From: Pseudomonas fulva 12-X | GTDB lineage: Bacteria > Pseudomonadota > Gammaproteobacteria > Pseudomonadales > Pseudomonadaceae | Reading direction: 5' to 3' | DNA length: 64,000 nt | Assembly: GCF_000213805.1 (NCBI RefSeq) | Contig: NC_015556.1 | Span: forward strand, 2,418,001 to 2,482,000 | Shown: piece by piece, positions 26,740 to 38,963 of the stretch | Layout of the letters: every line of letters begins with the position of its first letter | Position numbering within the stretch: position 1 is the stretch's first letter | The notes under the pieces: generated by a model | Databases searched by the model: none | What the model saw: the letters and a program-made list of their open reading frames with translations, nothing else | Told to the model about the DNA's origin: nothing | Position numbers and translations under genes: made by a program

Positions 26740-27042
26740 ATGAAGTACATCCACCAGCGCGAGCACCTCAACGAGGATGACCTGGTCATCATCGAATGCT
26801 CGCAAACCTGCAATATCCGCCTGATGAACGATGCGAACTTTCGCAGCTTCAAGAATGGCGGGCGCCACACCTATCACGGCGGCGCGTTCGACAAGTTTCC
26901 AGCGAAAATCACCGTGCCCAGCAGCGGTTTCTGGAACATCACCATCGACACCGTGACCCGCAAGGCGATCAGTGTGACGCGCAAGCCGACCCTCAAGCAC
27001 TCGATCAAGATCGTCAGACGTTCTTCGTCGCACCTTTCCTAA
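26740..27042 (+). CDS. DUF1883 domain protein
   Basis: 100-residue small protein, MKYIHQREHLNEDDLVIIEC, which continues QTCNIRLMNDANFRSFKNGG and ITVPSSGFWNITIDTV. This matches the DUF1883 family. The function is unknown; the family has a beta-rich single domain, sometimes joined to TIR domains. An AGGAG lies 6 nt before the ATG at 26740; a TTG immediately upstream is the alternative. It shares no operon with the following opposite-strand gene. Confidence 0.75.
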   Translation: MKYIHQREHLNEDDLVIIECSQTCNIRLMNDANFRSFKNGGRHTYHGGAFDKFPAKITVPSSGFWNITIDTVTRKAISVTRKPTLKHSIKIVRRSSSHLS

Positions 27043-27084
27043 GCGCCGCTGCCAGCGACGAAGTGGACGAGTTGCGTATCGCGG

Positions 27085-27579
27085 CTACGAGCCAAACAGC
27101 TCCGCGTACAAGGCTTCGATGGAGTCGATGCTTGCGAAGCTTGTTCGCGGCACGACGCGGATATTGGGCCGCTCTGTCTTGATACCTGCGACGTTGGCCT
27201 TGGTGTGCCTGCCGACTCTGAACCCCTGCAGGTCGGCAAGCGGCTCGCCCGGCAGACCACCAAAGAACAGGAAGGGCCCCAACGCCATGGTGGTGGGGTC
27301 GAACTGAATCCAGATCACGCAGCCCGATGGCTTGCGAGCCAGGTCGAGATGAACATTCTGGCTGGAAGTTGCCGCCGAAATCGCCGAGGTTTTGAGTTGG
27401 ATATGGCGGACGATGCCATTGGCTTCCAGCACGATGTCGTGGCCCGAGCGGTCAAGCATCGAGTGGGAGACTTCCAGCGTCGCGCCGTATTTGAGCCAGG
27501 AAAGTTTGAGCATCTCACCGACGAACAGATGCTCGATGAGCTTTTCCCGGTAAACGGATTGATGGGTATCCAGGTTCAT
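27085..27579 (-). CDS. Hypothetical protein with PD-(D/E)XK-like motif
   Basis: 164-residue protein without a confident family. SGHDIVLEANGIVRHIQLKTS has the spacing of a restriction-endonuclease-like core (D-x(n)-Q-x-K), as in DUF4365-type proteins. The C-terminal half, PTTMALGPFLFFGG and SFASIDSIEALYAELF, is featureless to me. It lies in a small cluster of accessory-looking genes (25.9-28.4 kb). No partner nuclease or antitoxin is adjacent. It may be a mobile-defence remnant or an unrelated hydrolase; both are guesses. Confidence 0.55.
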   Translation of the reverse strand: MNLDTHQSVYREKLIEHLFVGEMLKLSWLKYGATLEVSHSMLDRSGHDIVLEANGIVRHIQLKTSAISAATSSQNVHLDLARKPSGCVIWIQFDPTTMALGPFLFFGGLPGEPLADLQGFRVGRHTKANVAGIKTERPNIRVVPRTSFASIDSIEALYAELFGS

Positions 27580-27599
27580 CGGCAGGATGCGCTTGTGGC

Positions 27600-27944
27600 C
27601 TAGTCAGCTTCAGCGCTGACCGCTGCCAGGCAAACCAGGCGGTGGCCCTCGATCAACCAGCTGTCGTCACCAGCCTCGTACTCGGCCTCCATCACCGCGT
27701 TGTAACTGAACTGCCAGCGTTTGCGGTCGCGGCCGTCCTGGGCCTCGATGGACAGCACCACGGCTTCGCTGGCGAACGGCTGGTTCGCTTCGGCGGCCGC
27801 GTCGGCCTGGTCGAGTAGCACCTCGTCGAGCTGGAAGTCGAAGGCGTGCAGGTCGTCGATGACCAGCATGTCAGCGGTTTCCAGCTGGTCGAGCAGGTAG
27901 GGCGTTGTGTCGGTCATGGCAGTCCGGTCGTTCAATGGGTTCAT
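27600..27944 (-). CDS. Conserved Pseudomonas hypothetical protein (DUF5629-like)
   Basis: 114-residue acidic protein, YLLDQLETADMLVIDDLHAF followed by RWQFSYNAVMEAEYE. It seems to be a genus-restricted small protein, possibly DUF5629; I cannot give a function. The ATG at 27944 forms an ATGA with the stop of the upstream lipoprotein gene, so translation is probably coupled. An in-frame ATG at 27917 (MTDTTPYLL) is an alternative start. Confidence 0.6.
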   Translation of the reverse strand: MNPLNDRTAMTDTTPYLLDQLETADMLVIDDLHAFDFQLDEVLLDQADAAAEANQPFASEAVVLSIEAQDGRDRKRWQFSYNAVMEAEYEAGDDSWLIEGHRLVCLAAVSAEAD

Positions 27945-28450
27945 TTCGCGAGGTAGGCGAGTACCCGCGGGTCTTTGTACAAGGCCACCACGCCGTCGGC
28001 GATCGAGCCACTGAGGTCTTGCTGAGCGCCGGCACCGGTGGCGTGATTCACGGTCATCTCGAAGCGCTGCCCATCACCCAGGCTGACGGTGAAGGTCATG
28101 GTGCCTTTCCAGTAGTAAAAGATGTAGCGGCTTTCCAGGTGCGTGACCTTGAGGTCGATGCGCTTGTCGCTGCCGGAGCCAACCTTGCCATGGCGCGCCA
28201 GTTCGAAGCGAGCCTGAGTCACCATGGTCTTGGTGACTTCGTGGTAGCTCGATTGCAGGCGGGTGCCGCTTTGCGAATGCAGGATCACCGGCTCGGTTGC
28301 AGGCTGGGCATTTTCGACGGTGACCGTTCCCTTGACCGGGAAATCGGCGATCTTGGAGGCGGCCAGGTCGAACACCGGTGGGTCGAAGGCGATGGTGCCG
28401 CAGCCGGTCAGCAGGGCGAACAGAAAGAGGGCGGGTAGTCGGTAATACAT
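27941..28450 (-). CDS. Small lipoprotein, function unknown
   Basis: 169-residue protein with a signal peptide and lipobox LLTGC (Cys17). After the cysteine comes GTIAFDPPVFDLAASKIADFP and a predicted beta-rich domain (FYYWKGTMTFTVSLGDGQRF). It is probably anchored in the outer membrane. It forms a two-gene unit with the next gene (4 bp overlap). No known family is recognised. Confidence 0.7.
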   Translation of the reverse strand: MYYRLPALFLFALLTGCGTIAFDPPVFDLAASKIADFPVKGTVTVENAQPATEPVILHSQSGTRLQSSYHEVTKTMVTQARFELARHGKVGSGSDKRIDLKVTHLESRYIFYYWKGTMTFTVSLGDGQRFEMTVNHATGAGAQQDLSGSIADGVVALYKDPRVLAYLAK

Positions 28451-28464
28451 GGGTACGTCCTTGC

Positions 28465-28500
28465 AGAGAAAGAACCCGGCGACTGGCGCCGCGCGGGTTC
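28465..28500 (-). terminator. Rho-independent terminator of metH
   Basis: On the minus strand GAACCC pairs with GGGTTC, with an inner GGCG/CGCC, and is followed by TTTCTCT. It lies about 20 bp after the metH stop codon at 28519. Confidence 0.6.
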
Positions 28501-28518
28501 GCAGGTCCTGTTGTTGGC

Positions 28519-32235
<3,717 letters not shown>

Positions 32236-32274
32236 GGAAAAGGCTCTGAACGGGAGGCTACGACAAGGCCGCCG

Positions 32275-32332
32275 ATGATAACAAACCCTGACGGCATTTC
32301 TGCGCCGTGCACTTGTGCATGAATTATGTTCA
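32275..32332 (-). promoter_or_regulatory. metH control region with MetR-type box
   Basis: TGAA-TTATG-TTCA (32320-32332) is an exact TGAA-N5-TTCA MetR operator. On the minus strand a TATCAT -10 lies at 32275-32280 with no good -35, as expected for an activated promoter. The box is centred near -58 relative to the predicted transcription start, a usual position for a LysR-type activator. It also lies ~90 bp upstream of the divergent cti gene. Confidence 0.6.
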
Positions 32333-32423
32333 TGTTGCTAGCGGCCTGCAGAGTCATGCAGGCATAGCGATAGCACAGGCGAGACGGCTAGAATGCGCGG
32401 CCAATTTCGTGGAATTTTGCGCC

Positions 32424-34703
32424 ATGTACTGCCGGCTGTTGTTGACCCTTTGCTTCGTTCTGCTCAGCCCGTTGACCATGGCCCAGGACATTTCCTACAG
32501 CCGCGACATCCAGCCGATCTTCACGCAGAACTGCGTGGCCTGCCATGCCTGCTACGACGCGCCCTGCCAGCTCAACCTGGGCAGCGGTGAAGGTGCCGAG
32601 CGCGGCGCCAGCAAGGCAGCGGTCTACGATGGCACGCGCACCCACACCCAGGCCACCACCCGCTTGTTCATCGACGCCCACGGTGCGCCGGCCTGGCGCC
32701 GCAAGGATTTCCATTCGGTACTGGAGCAGCAGGGCGGCCAGGCTGCATTGATGGCGCGCATGCTCGAGTTGGGCCACGCCACACCGCTGCCGGCCAACAG
32801 CAAGCTGCCCAAGGATCTGGACATCAGCATCGAGCGCGCCAACCAGTGCGCGCTGCCGGGCGAGTTCGCCGACTTCGCTGGCAAGAACCCCATGGTCGGT
32901 ATGCCGTTTGCCGTTACCGGCCTTACCGAGCAGGATTACCAGAGGGTGCAGCGCTGGCTGCAGCAGGGCGCGCCGGTTGACGAGCAGGCGCTGCAGGCCA
33001 GCCCCGCTGAAGCCAAACAGGTCGCCGACTGGGAGCGTTTTCTCAATGGCGACGGCGACGAACAGCGGCTGGTCAGCCGCTGGATCTACGAGCATTTGTT
33101 TCTCGCCCATCTGTATTTCGAAGGTGGCGAGGCAGGGCATTTCTTCCAGCTGGTGCGTTCGCGCACGCCCAGCGGCCAGCCAGTGGACATCGTCGCCACG
33201 CGGCGCCCCAACGATGATCCGGGCACCGATATCTATTACCGGCTGATGCCGATCCAGGGCGTGATCGTTCACAAGACCCACATTACCTATCCGCTCAGCG
33301 CCGCCAAGCTTGCCCACGTGCGCGAGCTGTTCTTCGGCACCGACTGGCAGGTGGCTACGCTGCCGGGTTATGGCGTGCAGCATCGCTCCAACCCGTTCCT
33401 GGCATTCGAGGCGATTCCGGCCCAGGCGCGCTATCAGTTCATGCTTGATAACGCCGAATACTTCGTGCGCACCTTTATCCGTGGCCCGGTGTGCCGCGGG
33501 CAGATCGCCACTGACGTGATTCGCGACAACTTCTGGGTGTTCTTCCAGGATCCGCAGCACGACCTGTACATCACCGATCCGGCCTATCGCGGCGAAGCCA
33601 CGCCGCTGCTGGCCATGCCCGGTCAGCTCGACGAGATCGGCGATCTGCTGGGCCTGTGGCGCAGCTACCGTGACAAGCGCAATGAATACGAAGCGCTACG
33701 TACCGAAGGCTACGCCGCGGCTCCGGCGCCGGAGTGGTCGCAGATCTGGCAGGGTAACGACAACGCGTTGCTGTCGATCTTCCGCCAGCACGACAGCGCC
33801 TCGGTGCGCAAAGGCCTGGTGGGCGAGATCCCGCAGACCATCTGGTGGATGGATTACCCGCTGCTGGAGCGCACCTATTACCAGCTGGTGGTCAATTTCG
33901 ACGTGTTCGGCAACGTCTCGCACCAGGCGCAGACGCGTCTGTATTTCGACCTGATCCGCAATGGCGCCGAGCAGAACTTCCTGCGTCTGATGCCGGCCGA
34001 TGCGCGCGCGTCGATCTTCGACGACTGGTATCAGTACAGCGGCAAGCTCAAGGCGTGGATGGATTATTACCCGCTGGACAAGAAGTCGCCGAGCGGCTTG
34101 GCCTTGAGCGGTGACGATCCCAAGCACCAGTTCGCCGAGCAGTTGCTGCAGCGCTTCGATGGTCTGAATGCGCGGCGTGACCCGATCAATCGCTGCTCAA
34201 ACGAGCACTGCTACCGCGATGGCCTGCCGGCCGATCTGCGTCAGGCCGAGCAGGCGCTGAGCCGCCTGGCCGCCAAGCCGGCTGCGCACCTGCCGGTGAT
34301 CGAGCAACTGCCGGAAGCCACGCTGCTGCGGGTCGAAGGCGAGGGTGGTCGTCGTGAGGTCTACAGCCTGCTGCGCAATCGCGCGCACAGCAATGTGGCC
34401 TTCATGCTCGGCGAGGAACTGCGCTACCAGCCACGTCTGGACACCCTGACGGTGTACCCGGAGGTGCTGAGCAGCTACCCGAACTTCATGTTCTCGGTGC
34501 CAGCGGCCCAGGTGCCGGACTTCGTGACCGCCATGGAGCAGGCCCGCGACGCTAAAGCCTTCGAGAAGATCGTCGAACGCTGGGGCATTCGCCGCACCCA
34601 TCCGCAGTTCTGGCAATACTTCCATGACCTCACGGCGCATATCCGCGAGCACGAACCGGTGGAAGCCGGCGTGCTGGACATGAACCGCTACGAGAACCTC
34701 TAG
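32424..34703 (+). CDS. cti: Fatty acid cis/trans isomerase
   Basis: 759-residue periplasmic c-type haem enzyme that converts cis-unsaturated membrane acyl chains to trans for rapid solvent or heat adaptation. The signal peptide is MYCRLLLTLCFVLLSPLTMA. A haem-c motif CVACH (residues 37-41) lies just after YSRDIQPIFTQN. The large C-terminal region is typical for the family. Starts at 32424. The TAG stop (34701-34703) is the edge of MITE-like copy 2, whose CTAG end reproduces the codon, so the protein is not altered. Cti is found in Pseudomonas and Vibrio mainly. Confidence 0.95.
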   Translation: MYCRLLLTLCFVLLSPLTMAQDISYSRDIQPIFTQNCVACHACYDAPCQLNLGSGEGAERGASKAAVYDGTRTHTQATTRLFIDAHGAPAWRRKDFHSVLEQQGGQAALMARMLELGHATPLPANSKLPKDLDISIERANQCALPGEFADFAGKNPMVGMPFAVTGLTEQDYQRVQRWLQQGAPVDEQALQASPAEAKQVADWERFLNGDGDEQRLVSRWIYEHLFLAHLYFEGGEAGHFFQLVRSRTPSGQPVDIVATRRPNDDPGTDIYYRLMPIQGVIVHKTHITYPLSAAKLAHVRELFFGTDWQVATLPGYGVQHRSNPFLAFEAIPAQARYQFMLDNAEYFVRTFIRGPVCRGQIATDVIRDNFWVFFQDPQHDLYITDPAYRGEATPLLAMPGQLDEIGDLLGLWRSYRDKRNEYEALRTEGYAAAPAPEWSQIWQGNDNALLSIFRQHDSASVRKGLVGEIPQTIWWMDYPLLERTYYQLVVNFDVFGNVSHQAQTRLYFDLIRNGAEQNFLRLMPADARASIFDDWYQYSGKLKAWMDYYPLDKKSPSGLALSGDDPKHQFAEQLLQRFDGLNARRDPINRCSNEHCYRDGLPADLRQAEQALSRLAAKPAAHLPVIEQLPEATLLRVEGEGGRREVYSLLRNRAHSNVAFMLGEELRYQPRLDTLTVYPEVLSSYPNFMFSVPAAQVPDFVTAMEQARDAKAFEKIVERWGIRRTHPQFWQYFHDLTAHIREHEPVEAGVLDMNRYENL

Positions 34704-34988
34704 GGTCTGTTGCCGTTTCACGCATGGCCGCGCCGGAGGAGCCTCTTTTGTCGCGAGGCAAGGCACGAGCCGCGAAGTTTAGCTAGCTAAATGAGCCGGC
34801 GAGAAACGCCGCATCGCGACAAAAGGGGCCCGGCCCTTCGGGTTGTGCGGGAAATCTCGCCATGCGTCGTTGGAGGACTTGGCAAGGGAACGACCATTCC
34901 CTTCGTCCTCCGCCTAGCGGATCGCCGCCCGGCCTGGCGAGATTTCTCGCGACAACGCGGCTCGCGTTGAAATGGCAACAGACCCTAG
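34700..34988 (+). mobile_element. MITE-like structured repeat, copy 2, at the cti stop codon
   Basis: 289 bp, flanked by CTAG at 34700-34703 and 34985-34988. Terminal repeats match over ~21 bp with one mismatch. It carries the CTTTTGTCGCGA/TCGCGACAAAAG hairpin, the TTTAGCTAGCTAAA palindrome, and the GAAATCTCGCCA/TGGCGAGATTTC hairpin with nested GGAGGAC-type arms. The remaining 150 bp to 35140 hold no gene. Confidence 0.85.
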
Positions 34989-35140
34989 GCAGGCGGTGCT
35001 GCGCCCAGCGGGCGGCAAGCCCGCATAGCGCTTCGCTAATTCACCCGATCTTTCTCCCGCCACTGCGGTCGGACCCTGTGGCAGCCATTCATTCAGGGCT
35101 GCTGCTTACCGATTTCAACGAGAGGGAGCGTAGCGGTTCT

Positions 35141-36160
35141 ATGCTGATTTCCGTGCAGGCACTTCGGGCCCTGGCAGCCTGGATAGTGGTTTTTCACCAT
35201 GTCATGCAGGTGTTTTTCGATTTCAAGGCCGAGAGTTTCATGGGCCGTCTTTTCACCGACAAGGGTGCCGTGGGCGTCGATATCTTCTTCGTTATCAGCG
35301 GCCTGGTGATCTACCTGTCCACCCAGGGCAAGACCATCACGCCGTGGCGCTTCATGCTCAACCGCATCCTGCGTATCGTGCCGGCCTACTGGCTTTATTC
35401 ACTGCTTGCCGCGTTGATCATCGCCTATGCCAATCCGGTGATGCCGGTGCAGCAGTTCGATCTGCATCACTTCTTGCTCTCGCTGCTGTTCATCCCGGCC
35501 GAGAATCCGGGCGGTTTCGGGCTCTACCCGACGCTCAACGTCGGCTGGACCCTGAACTACGAGATGTTCTTCTACCTGCTATTCGCGCTGGCGTTCATGG
35601 TGCCGCAGCGCCTGCGCCTGGCCTTCGTCGCGGTGATGCTGATGATCTTCGGCCTCATGGCCACCCAGCCATGGCTGAGCAATTTCTACCGCAACAGCAT
35701 CGTCTATGAATTCCTGTTCGGCGTGCTGCTGGGTATGGTCTATAGCCGCGGCTGGATCCGTCAGGGGCTGTGGGTTCCGCTGCTGGTGATCGCCGGCTCG
35801 CTGCTGGCCATCTACCACTTCGATACCAGCATGCGTCTGCTGCATTGGGGCGTGCCGAGCGCGCTGATCGTCGCCGCCTGCATCGCCATGGAGCCCTGGT
35901 TCAAGGACAACCGCCTGCTGGCGCGCATGGGCGACTGCTCGTATTCGGTGTACCTGCTGCACGTGATCATCCTGTCCCTGGGCTGGTACATGCAGGCCAG
36001 TCTGGATCTCAATCCGTACGTGGTGATCGTCGCCTGCATGCCGCTGATCGCCCTGGCGTCGTGGGGCAGCTACGAGCTGATCGAGAAGCGCTTCTTCGTT
36101 CAGGCCAAGGCCTGGATCAACGAGCGCTCCAGCAAAGGGCAGGTTCAGGCCTTATCCTGA
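35141..36160 (+). CDS. Acyltransferase 3 family (OafA-like) membrane protein
   Basis: 339-residue integral membrane acyltransferase. The family signature is at the N-terminus: LISVQALRALAAWIVVFHH with the catalytic His, then VDIFFVISGLVI and NRILRIVPAYWLYS. About ten helices. Such enzymes O-acetylate or acylate surface polysaccharides such as LPS or exopolysaccharide; the target is not evident. I chose ATG 35141 because it opens the family motif; the longer reading frame into the MITE-like element upstream has no homology and would add 93 residues. Confidence 0.85.
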   Translation: MLISVQALRALAAWIVVFHHVMQVFFDFKAESFMGRLFTDKGAVGVDIFFVISGLVIYLSTQGKTITPWRFMLNRILRIVPAYWLYSLLAALIIAYANPVMPVQQFDLHHFLLSLLFIPAENPGGFGLYPTLNVGWTLNYEMFFYLLFALAFMVPQRLRLAFVAVMLMIFGLMATQPWLSNFYRNSIVYEFLFGVLLGMVYSRGWIRQGLWVPLLVIAGSLLAIYHFDTSMRLLHWGVPSALIVAACIAMEPWFKDNRLLARMGDCSYSVYLLHVIILSLGWYMQASLDLNPYVVIVACMPLIALASWGSYELIEKRFFVQAKAWINERSSKGQVQALS

Positions 36161-36231
36161 GTAAAATGGTAGGACTTTATTCGCGACGGTCATTTGGCGT
36201 ACACTGCGCCCCATGACCGTGAGGAGTTGCC

Positions 36232-36816
36232 ATGAGCACCATTACCATTACCGATGCCGCCCATGATTACCTGGCCGACCTGCTGAGCAAGCAGAACACA
36301 CCGGGAATCGGTATCCGTATCTTCATCACCCAGCCCGGTACCCAGTACGCGGAAACCTGCATCGCCTACTGCAAGCCGGGCGAGCAGAAGCCGGAAGACC
36401 AGGCCATTGGCCTGGCCAGCTTCACCGCCTGGATCGACGCCGTCAGCGAGCCGTTTCTCGAAGACGCCGTGGTCGACTACGCCACCGACCGCATGGGCGG
36501 CCAGCTGACCATCAAGGCGCCGAACGCCAAGGTGCCGATGGTCAACGAAGACAGCCCGCTCAACGAGCGCATCAACTATTACCTGCAGACCGAGATCAAT
36601 CCGGGTCTGGCCAGCCACGGCGGTCAGGTCACGCTGATCGACGTGGTCGACGAAGGCATCGCCGTACTGCAGTTCGGCGGTGGTTGTCAGGGTTGCGGCC
36701 AGGCCGACCTGACCCTCAAGGAAGGCATCGAGAAAACCCTGCTCGAGCGCATTCCGGAGCTCAAGGGCGTGCGCGACGTGACCGACCACAGCAATCGCGA
36801 AAACGCGTATTACTGA
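36232..36816 (+). CDS. nfuA: Fe-S biogenesis protein NfuA
   Basis: 194-residue carrier that binds and delivers 4Fe-4S clusters. The N-terminal A-type-like domain (degenerate; no cysteine triad) is followed by the Nfu domain with the cluster-binding Cys152 and Cys155 in [20 protein letters not shown] precedes the ATG. The gene is monocistronic, ending in a strong hairpin, and probably has an IscR- or stress-controlled promoter, though no site is seen. In P. aeruginosa NfuA contributes to stress resistance and virulence. Confidence 0.95.
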   Translation: MSTITITDAAHDYLADLLSKQNTPGIGIRIFITQPGTQYAETCIAYCKPGEQKPEDQAIGLASFTAWIDAVSEPFLEDAVVDYATDRMGGQLTIKAPNAKVPMVNEDSPLNERINYYLQTEINPGLASHGGQVTLIDVVDEGIAVLQFGGGCQGCGQADLTLKEGIEKTLLERIPELKGVRDVTDHSNRENAYY

Positions 36817-36832
36817 TTGCGATAAGTGCAAT

Positions 36833-36862
36833 GACAAGGCGACTTCGGTCGCCTTGTCTGCT
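36833..36862 (+). terminator. Terminator of nfuA (UUCG hairpin)
   Basis: GACAAGGCGAC-TTCG-GTCGCCTTGTC is a perfect 11 bp stem with a UUCG tetraloop, followed by TGCTTT. It lies 16 bp after the nfuA stop. Confidence 0.75.
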
Positions 36863-37005
36863 TTGGCGTGCTTCACTTCACCCAAGTGTTAGAAATACCG
36901 GATGGCGTTCTGCTATAAGTGGCAGCAACGCACCCAAGGATGGCGTCGCTGTCGGATAGCCGCCGCAGCCCAAGCCGGATCAGGCCCACCTCTTGAGGCG
37001 TATCG

Positions 37006-38001
37006 ATGCCCACCGCATCTCTTCTCGTCTGCGATGACTCCAACATGGCCCGCAAGCAATTGCTGCGTGCCTTGCCCGCCGACTGGCCTGTCACCATCAG
37101 CCAGGCCGCCAACGGCGAAGAAGCGCTCCAGCAACTGCGCGCCGCCCACTTCGATCTGCTGCTGCTCGACCTGACCATGCCGGTACTCGATGGTTACGGT
37201 GTACTTGCCGCGCTGAAGACCGAAGGCCGTGCGCAGAATGTCATCGTGGTGTCGGGTGACGTGCAGGATGAAGCCATCCGCCGCGTCAAGGAGCTCGGCG
37301 CCCTGGCATTTGTGAAAAAGCCCGCCGACCCCGAATTGTTGCGCCAGACCCTGGATCAGCTCGGCTTTCTGCGTCCTGCGCCCGGCGCTGCGGCGCCGAC
37401 CGTGCTGCCCGAGCCCAAGGTGTCGTTTCGCGATGCCTTCCGTGAGGTGGTCAACGTGGCCATGGGCCGCGCCGCCGCGCTGCTTGCCCGCGTGCTAGGC
37501 GTCTTCGTGCAGTTGCCGATTCCCAACGTCAATATCCTCGAAGTCAGCGAGCTGCACATGGCGCTGGCCGACGCCCAGCGCGGCAATGGGCTGACCGCGG
37601 TGTGCCAGGGCTATATCGGCGAGGGCATCGCCGGCGAAGCGCTGCTGATCTTCCATGACTCGGAAGTGGCCGACATGGCAAGGTTGATGCAGTGGCAGCA
37701 GCACAACCATTCGTCCATGGAGATGCTCCTGGACATGTCCAGCATCATCATCGGCGCGTGCCTGAGCGGTATCGCCGAGCAGCTCGACGTGAGTTTCTCC
37801 CAGGGTCACCCGCAGATACTCGGTGAGCACGCGTCCATCGACGAGCTGATTCGCATCAACAGCCAGCGCTGGCGCAAGACCCTGGCGGTGGAGGTGAGCT
37901 ACAGCATCGAAGGCCATGACATCCACTTCGACCTGCTGCTGCTGTTCACCGAGGATTCGGTGTCGCTGCTGACCAACAAACTCGCCTACCTGATGGAATA
38001 A
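37006..38001 (+). CDS. Response regulator with C-terminal CheX/CheC-like domain
   Basis: 331 residues. Residues 1-120 are a receiver domain with the acidic pocket Asp10/Asp11, the phospho-acceptor Asp55 (LLLLDLTMP) and the switch Lys in FVKKPADPE. Residues ~140-331 are a CheC/CheX-like phosphatase-type domain (FREVVNVAMGRAAALLARVLG, LLDMSSIIIGACLSGIAEQL). Such hybrid proteins act in chemotaxis-type or surface signalling, with the second domain possibly dephosphorylating a receiver. Five bp from the next gene (a diguanylate cyclase), so one signalling unit. The kinase partner is not in the window. Confidence 0.8.
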   Translation: MPTASLLVCDDSNMARKQLLRALPADWPVTISQAANGEEALQQLRAAHFDLLLLDLTMPVLDGYGVLAALKTEGRAQNVIVVSGDVQDEAIRRVKELGALAFVKKPADPELLRQTLDQLGFLRPAPGAAAPTVLPEPKVSFRDAFREVVNVAMGRAAALLARVLGVFVQLPIPNVNILEVSELHMALADAQRGNGLTAVCQGYIGEGIAGEALLIFHDSEVADMARLMQWQQHNHSSMEMLLDMSSIIIGACLSGIAEQLDVSFSQGHPQILGEHASIDELIRINSQRWRKTLAVEVSYSIEGHDIHFDLLLLFTEDSVSLLTNKLAYLME

Positions 38002-38006
38002 GCCTC

Positions 38007-38963
38007 ATGGCCGAGAGCATGGATTTAAACGATTTCCACTGGCTGCTGGCCATCGTGCAGAGCATCGATGTCGGCGTGGTGGTGCTCGACCGCCAGTACA
38101 ACGTGGAAGTGTGGAACAGCTTCATGGAGAACCACTCCGGGCGCAGCGCGAGGGATGCCGCCGAGCGCTCGTTCTTCGAGCTGTTTCCCGAGGTCGATGA
38201 GGTCTGGTTCCGCAACAAGGTGGAGAACGTCGTCACCCTGGGCACGGCGGCCTTCACCATCTGGGAGCAGCGGCCCTACCTGGTGCGGTTCAAGAACTAC
38301 CAGCCGATCACCGGCGTGGAAGACTTCATGTACCAGAACACCACCATCCTTCCGCTCATGGCCACCAACAGCAAGATCGAGCACCTTTGCGTGATCATCT
38401 ATGACGTGACCAGCGTCGCGGTGAACAAGCGTCAGCTGCAGAGCATCAGCGACCAGTTCAAGCACCTGTCACGCACCGACCGACTCACTGGCCTCAACAA
38501 CCGCGGCCACTGGGAGGAGGAGCTCAAGCGCGAGCACGCCCGTCATCGCCGTTACGGGAGCAACGCGGCGTTGGTGATCTTCGATATCGATCACTTCAAG
38601 AAGGTCAATGACACCTACGGCCACCAGGCCGGCGATACGGTGATCAGGAGCGTGGCCCAGGTGCTGCGCGAGCAGTTGCGCGATACCGACATCGCCGGGC
38701 GTTACGGTGGCGAGGAGTTCGTGGTGCTGCTGCCGGACATAGACGCAGCCGGCGGGCGGATCTTCGCCGAGCGTCTGCGCATGCTGGTCGAGCGTCTGCA
38801 GATCAGCCATGACGGGCAGGTGATTCCCTTCACCATCAGCCTCGGCGTGGCTGACCTCAGCGAGCCCAGCCACGATCACCAGCAGATCATCCAGTGGGCC
38901 GACCAGGCGCTCTACAACTCCAAGCGCAATGGCCGCAACCAGGTCACGGTGTTCGGCTTCTAA
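38007..38963 (+). CDS. Diguanylate cyclase (PAS-like sensor + GGDEF)
   Basis: 318-residue cytosolic enzyme making c-di-GMP from GTP. Residues ~10-135 are a PAS-like sensory region (WLLAIVQSIDVGVVVLDRQYNVEVWN). The GGDEF domain begins about residue 160 with the active-site motif GGEEF at 234-238 and the inhibitory I-site RDTD five residues before it, so product feedback is expected. It is translated right after the receiver/CheX protein, which probably controls it or shares its input. Its stop overlaps the convergent MFS stop by 3 nt. Confidence 0.9.
   Translation: MAESMDLNDFHWLLAIVQSIDVGVVVLDRQYNVEVWNSFMENHSGRSARDAAERSFFELFPEVDEVWFRNKVENVVTLGTAAFTIWEQRPYLVRFKNYQPITGVEDFMYQNTTILPLMATNSKIEHLCVIIYDVTSVAVNKRQLQSISDQFKHLSRTDRLTGLNNRGHWEEELKREHARHRRYGSNAALVIFDIDHFKKVNDTYGHQAGDTVIRSVAQVLREQLRDTDIAGRYGGEEFVVLLPDIDAAGGRIFAERLRMLVERLQISHDGQVIPFTISLGVADLSEPSHDHQQIIQWADQALYNSKRNGRNQVTVFGF

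Noticed and set aside
32236..32423. Cobalamin riboswitch upstream of metH
   Set aside because: The region is too short and lacks the B12-box; a MetR-type box explains control better.
34787..34978. Short frames inside the three MITE copies with nearly the same peptide ([19 protein letters not shown])
   Set aside because: They follow from the conserved DNA itself, are low-complexity Arg/Ala-rich, and are not kept open in all copies; not a gene.
36888..36912. Possible sigma-54 promoter (GG-N10-GC) before the receiver-CheX gene
   Set aside because: Only the GG and GC dinucleotides fit; surrounding bases do not match TGGCAC-N5-TTGC.
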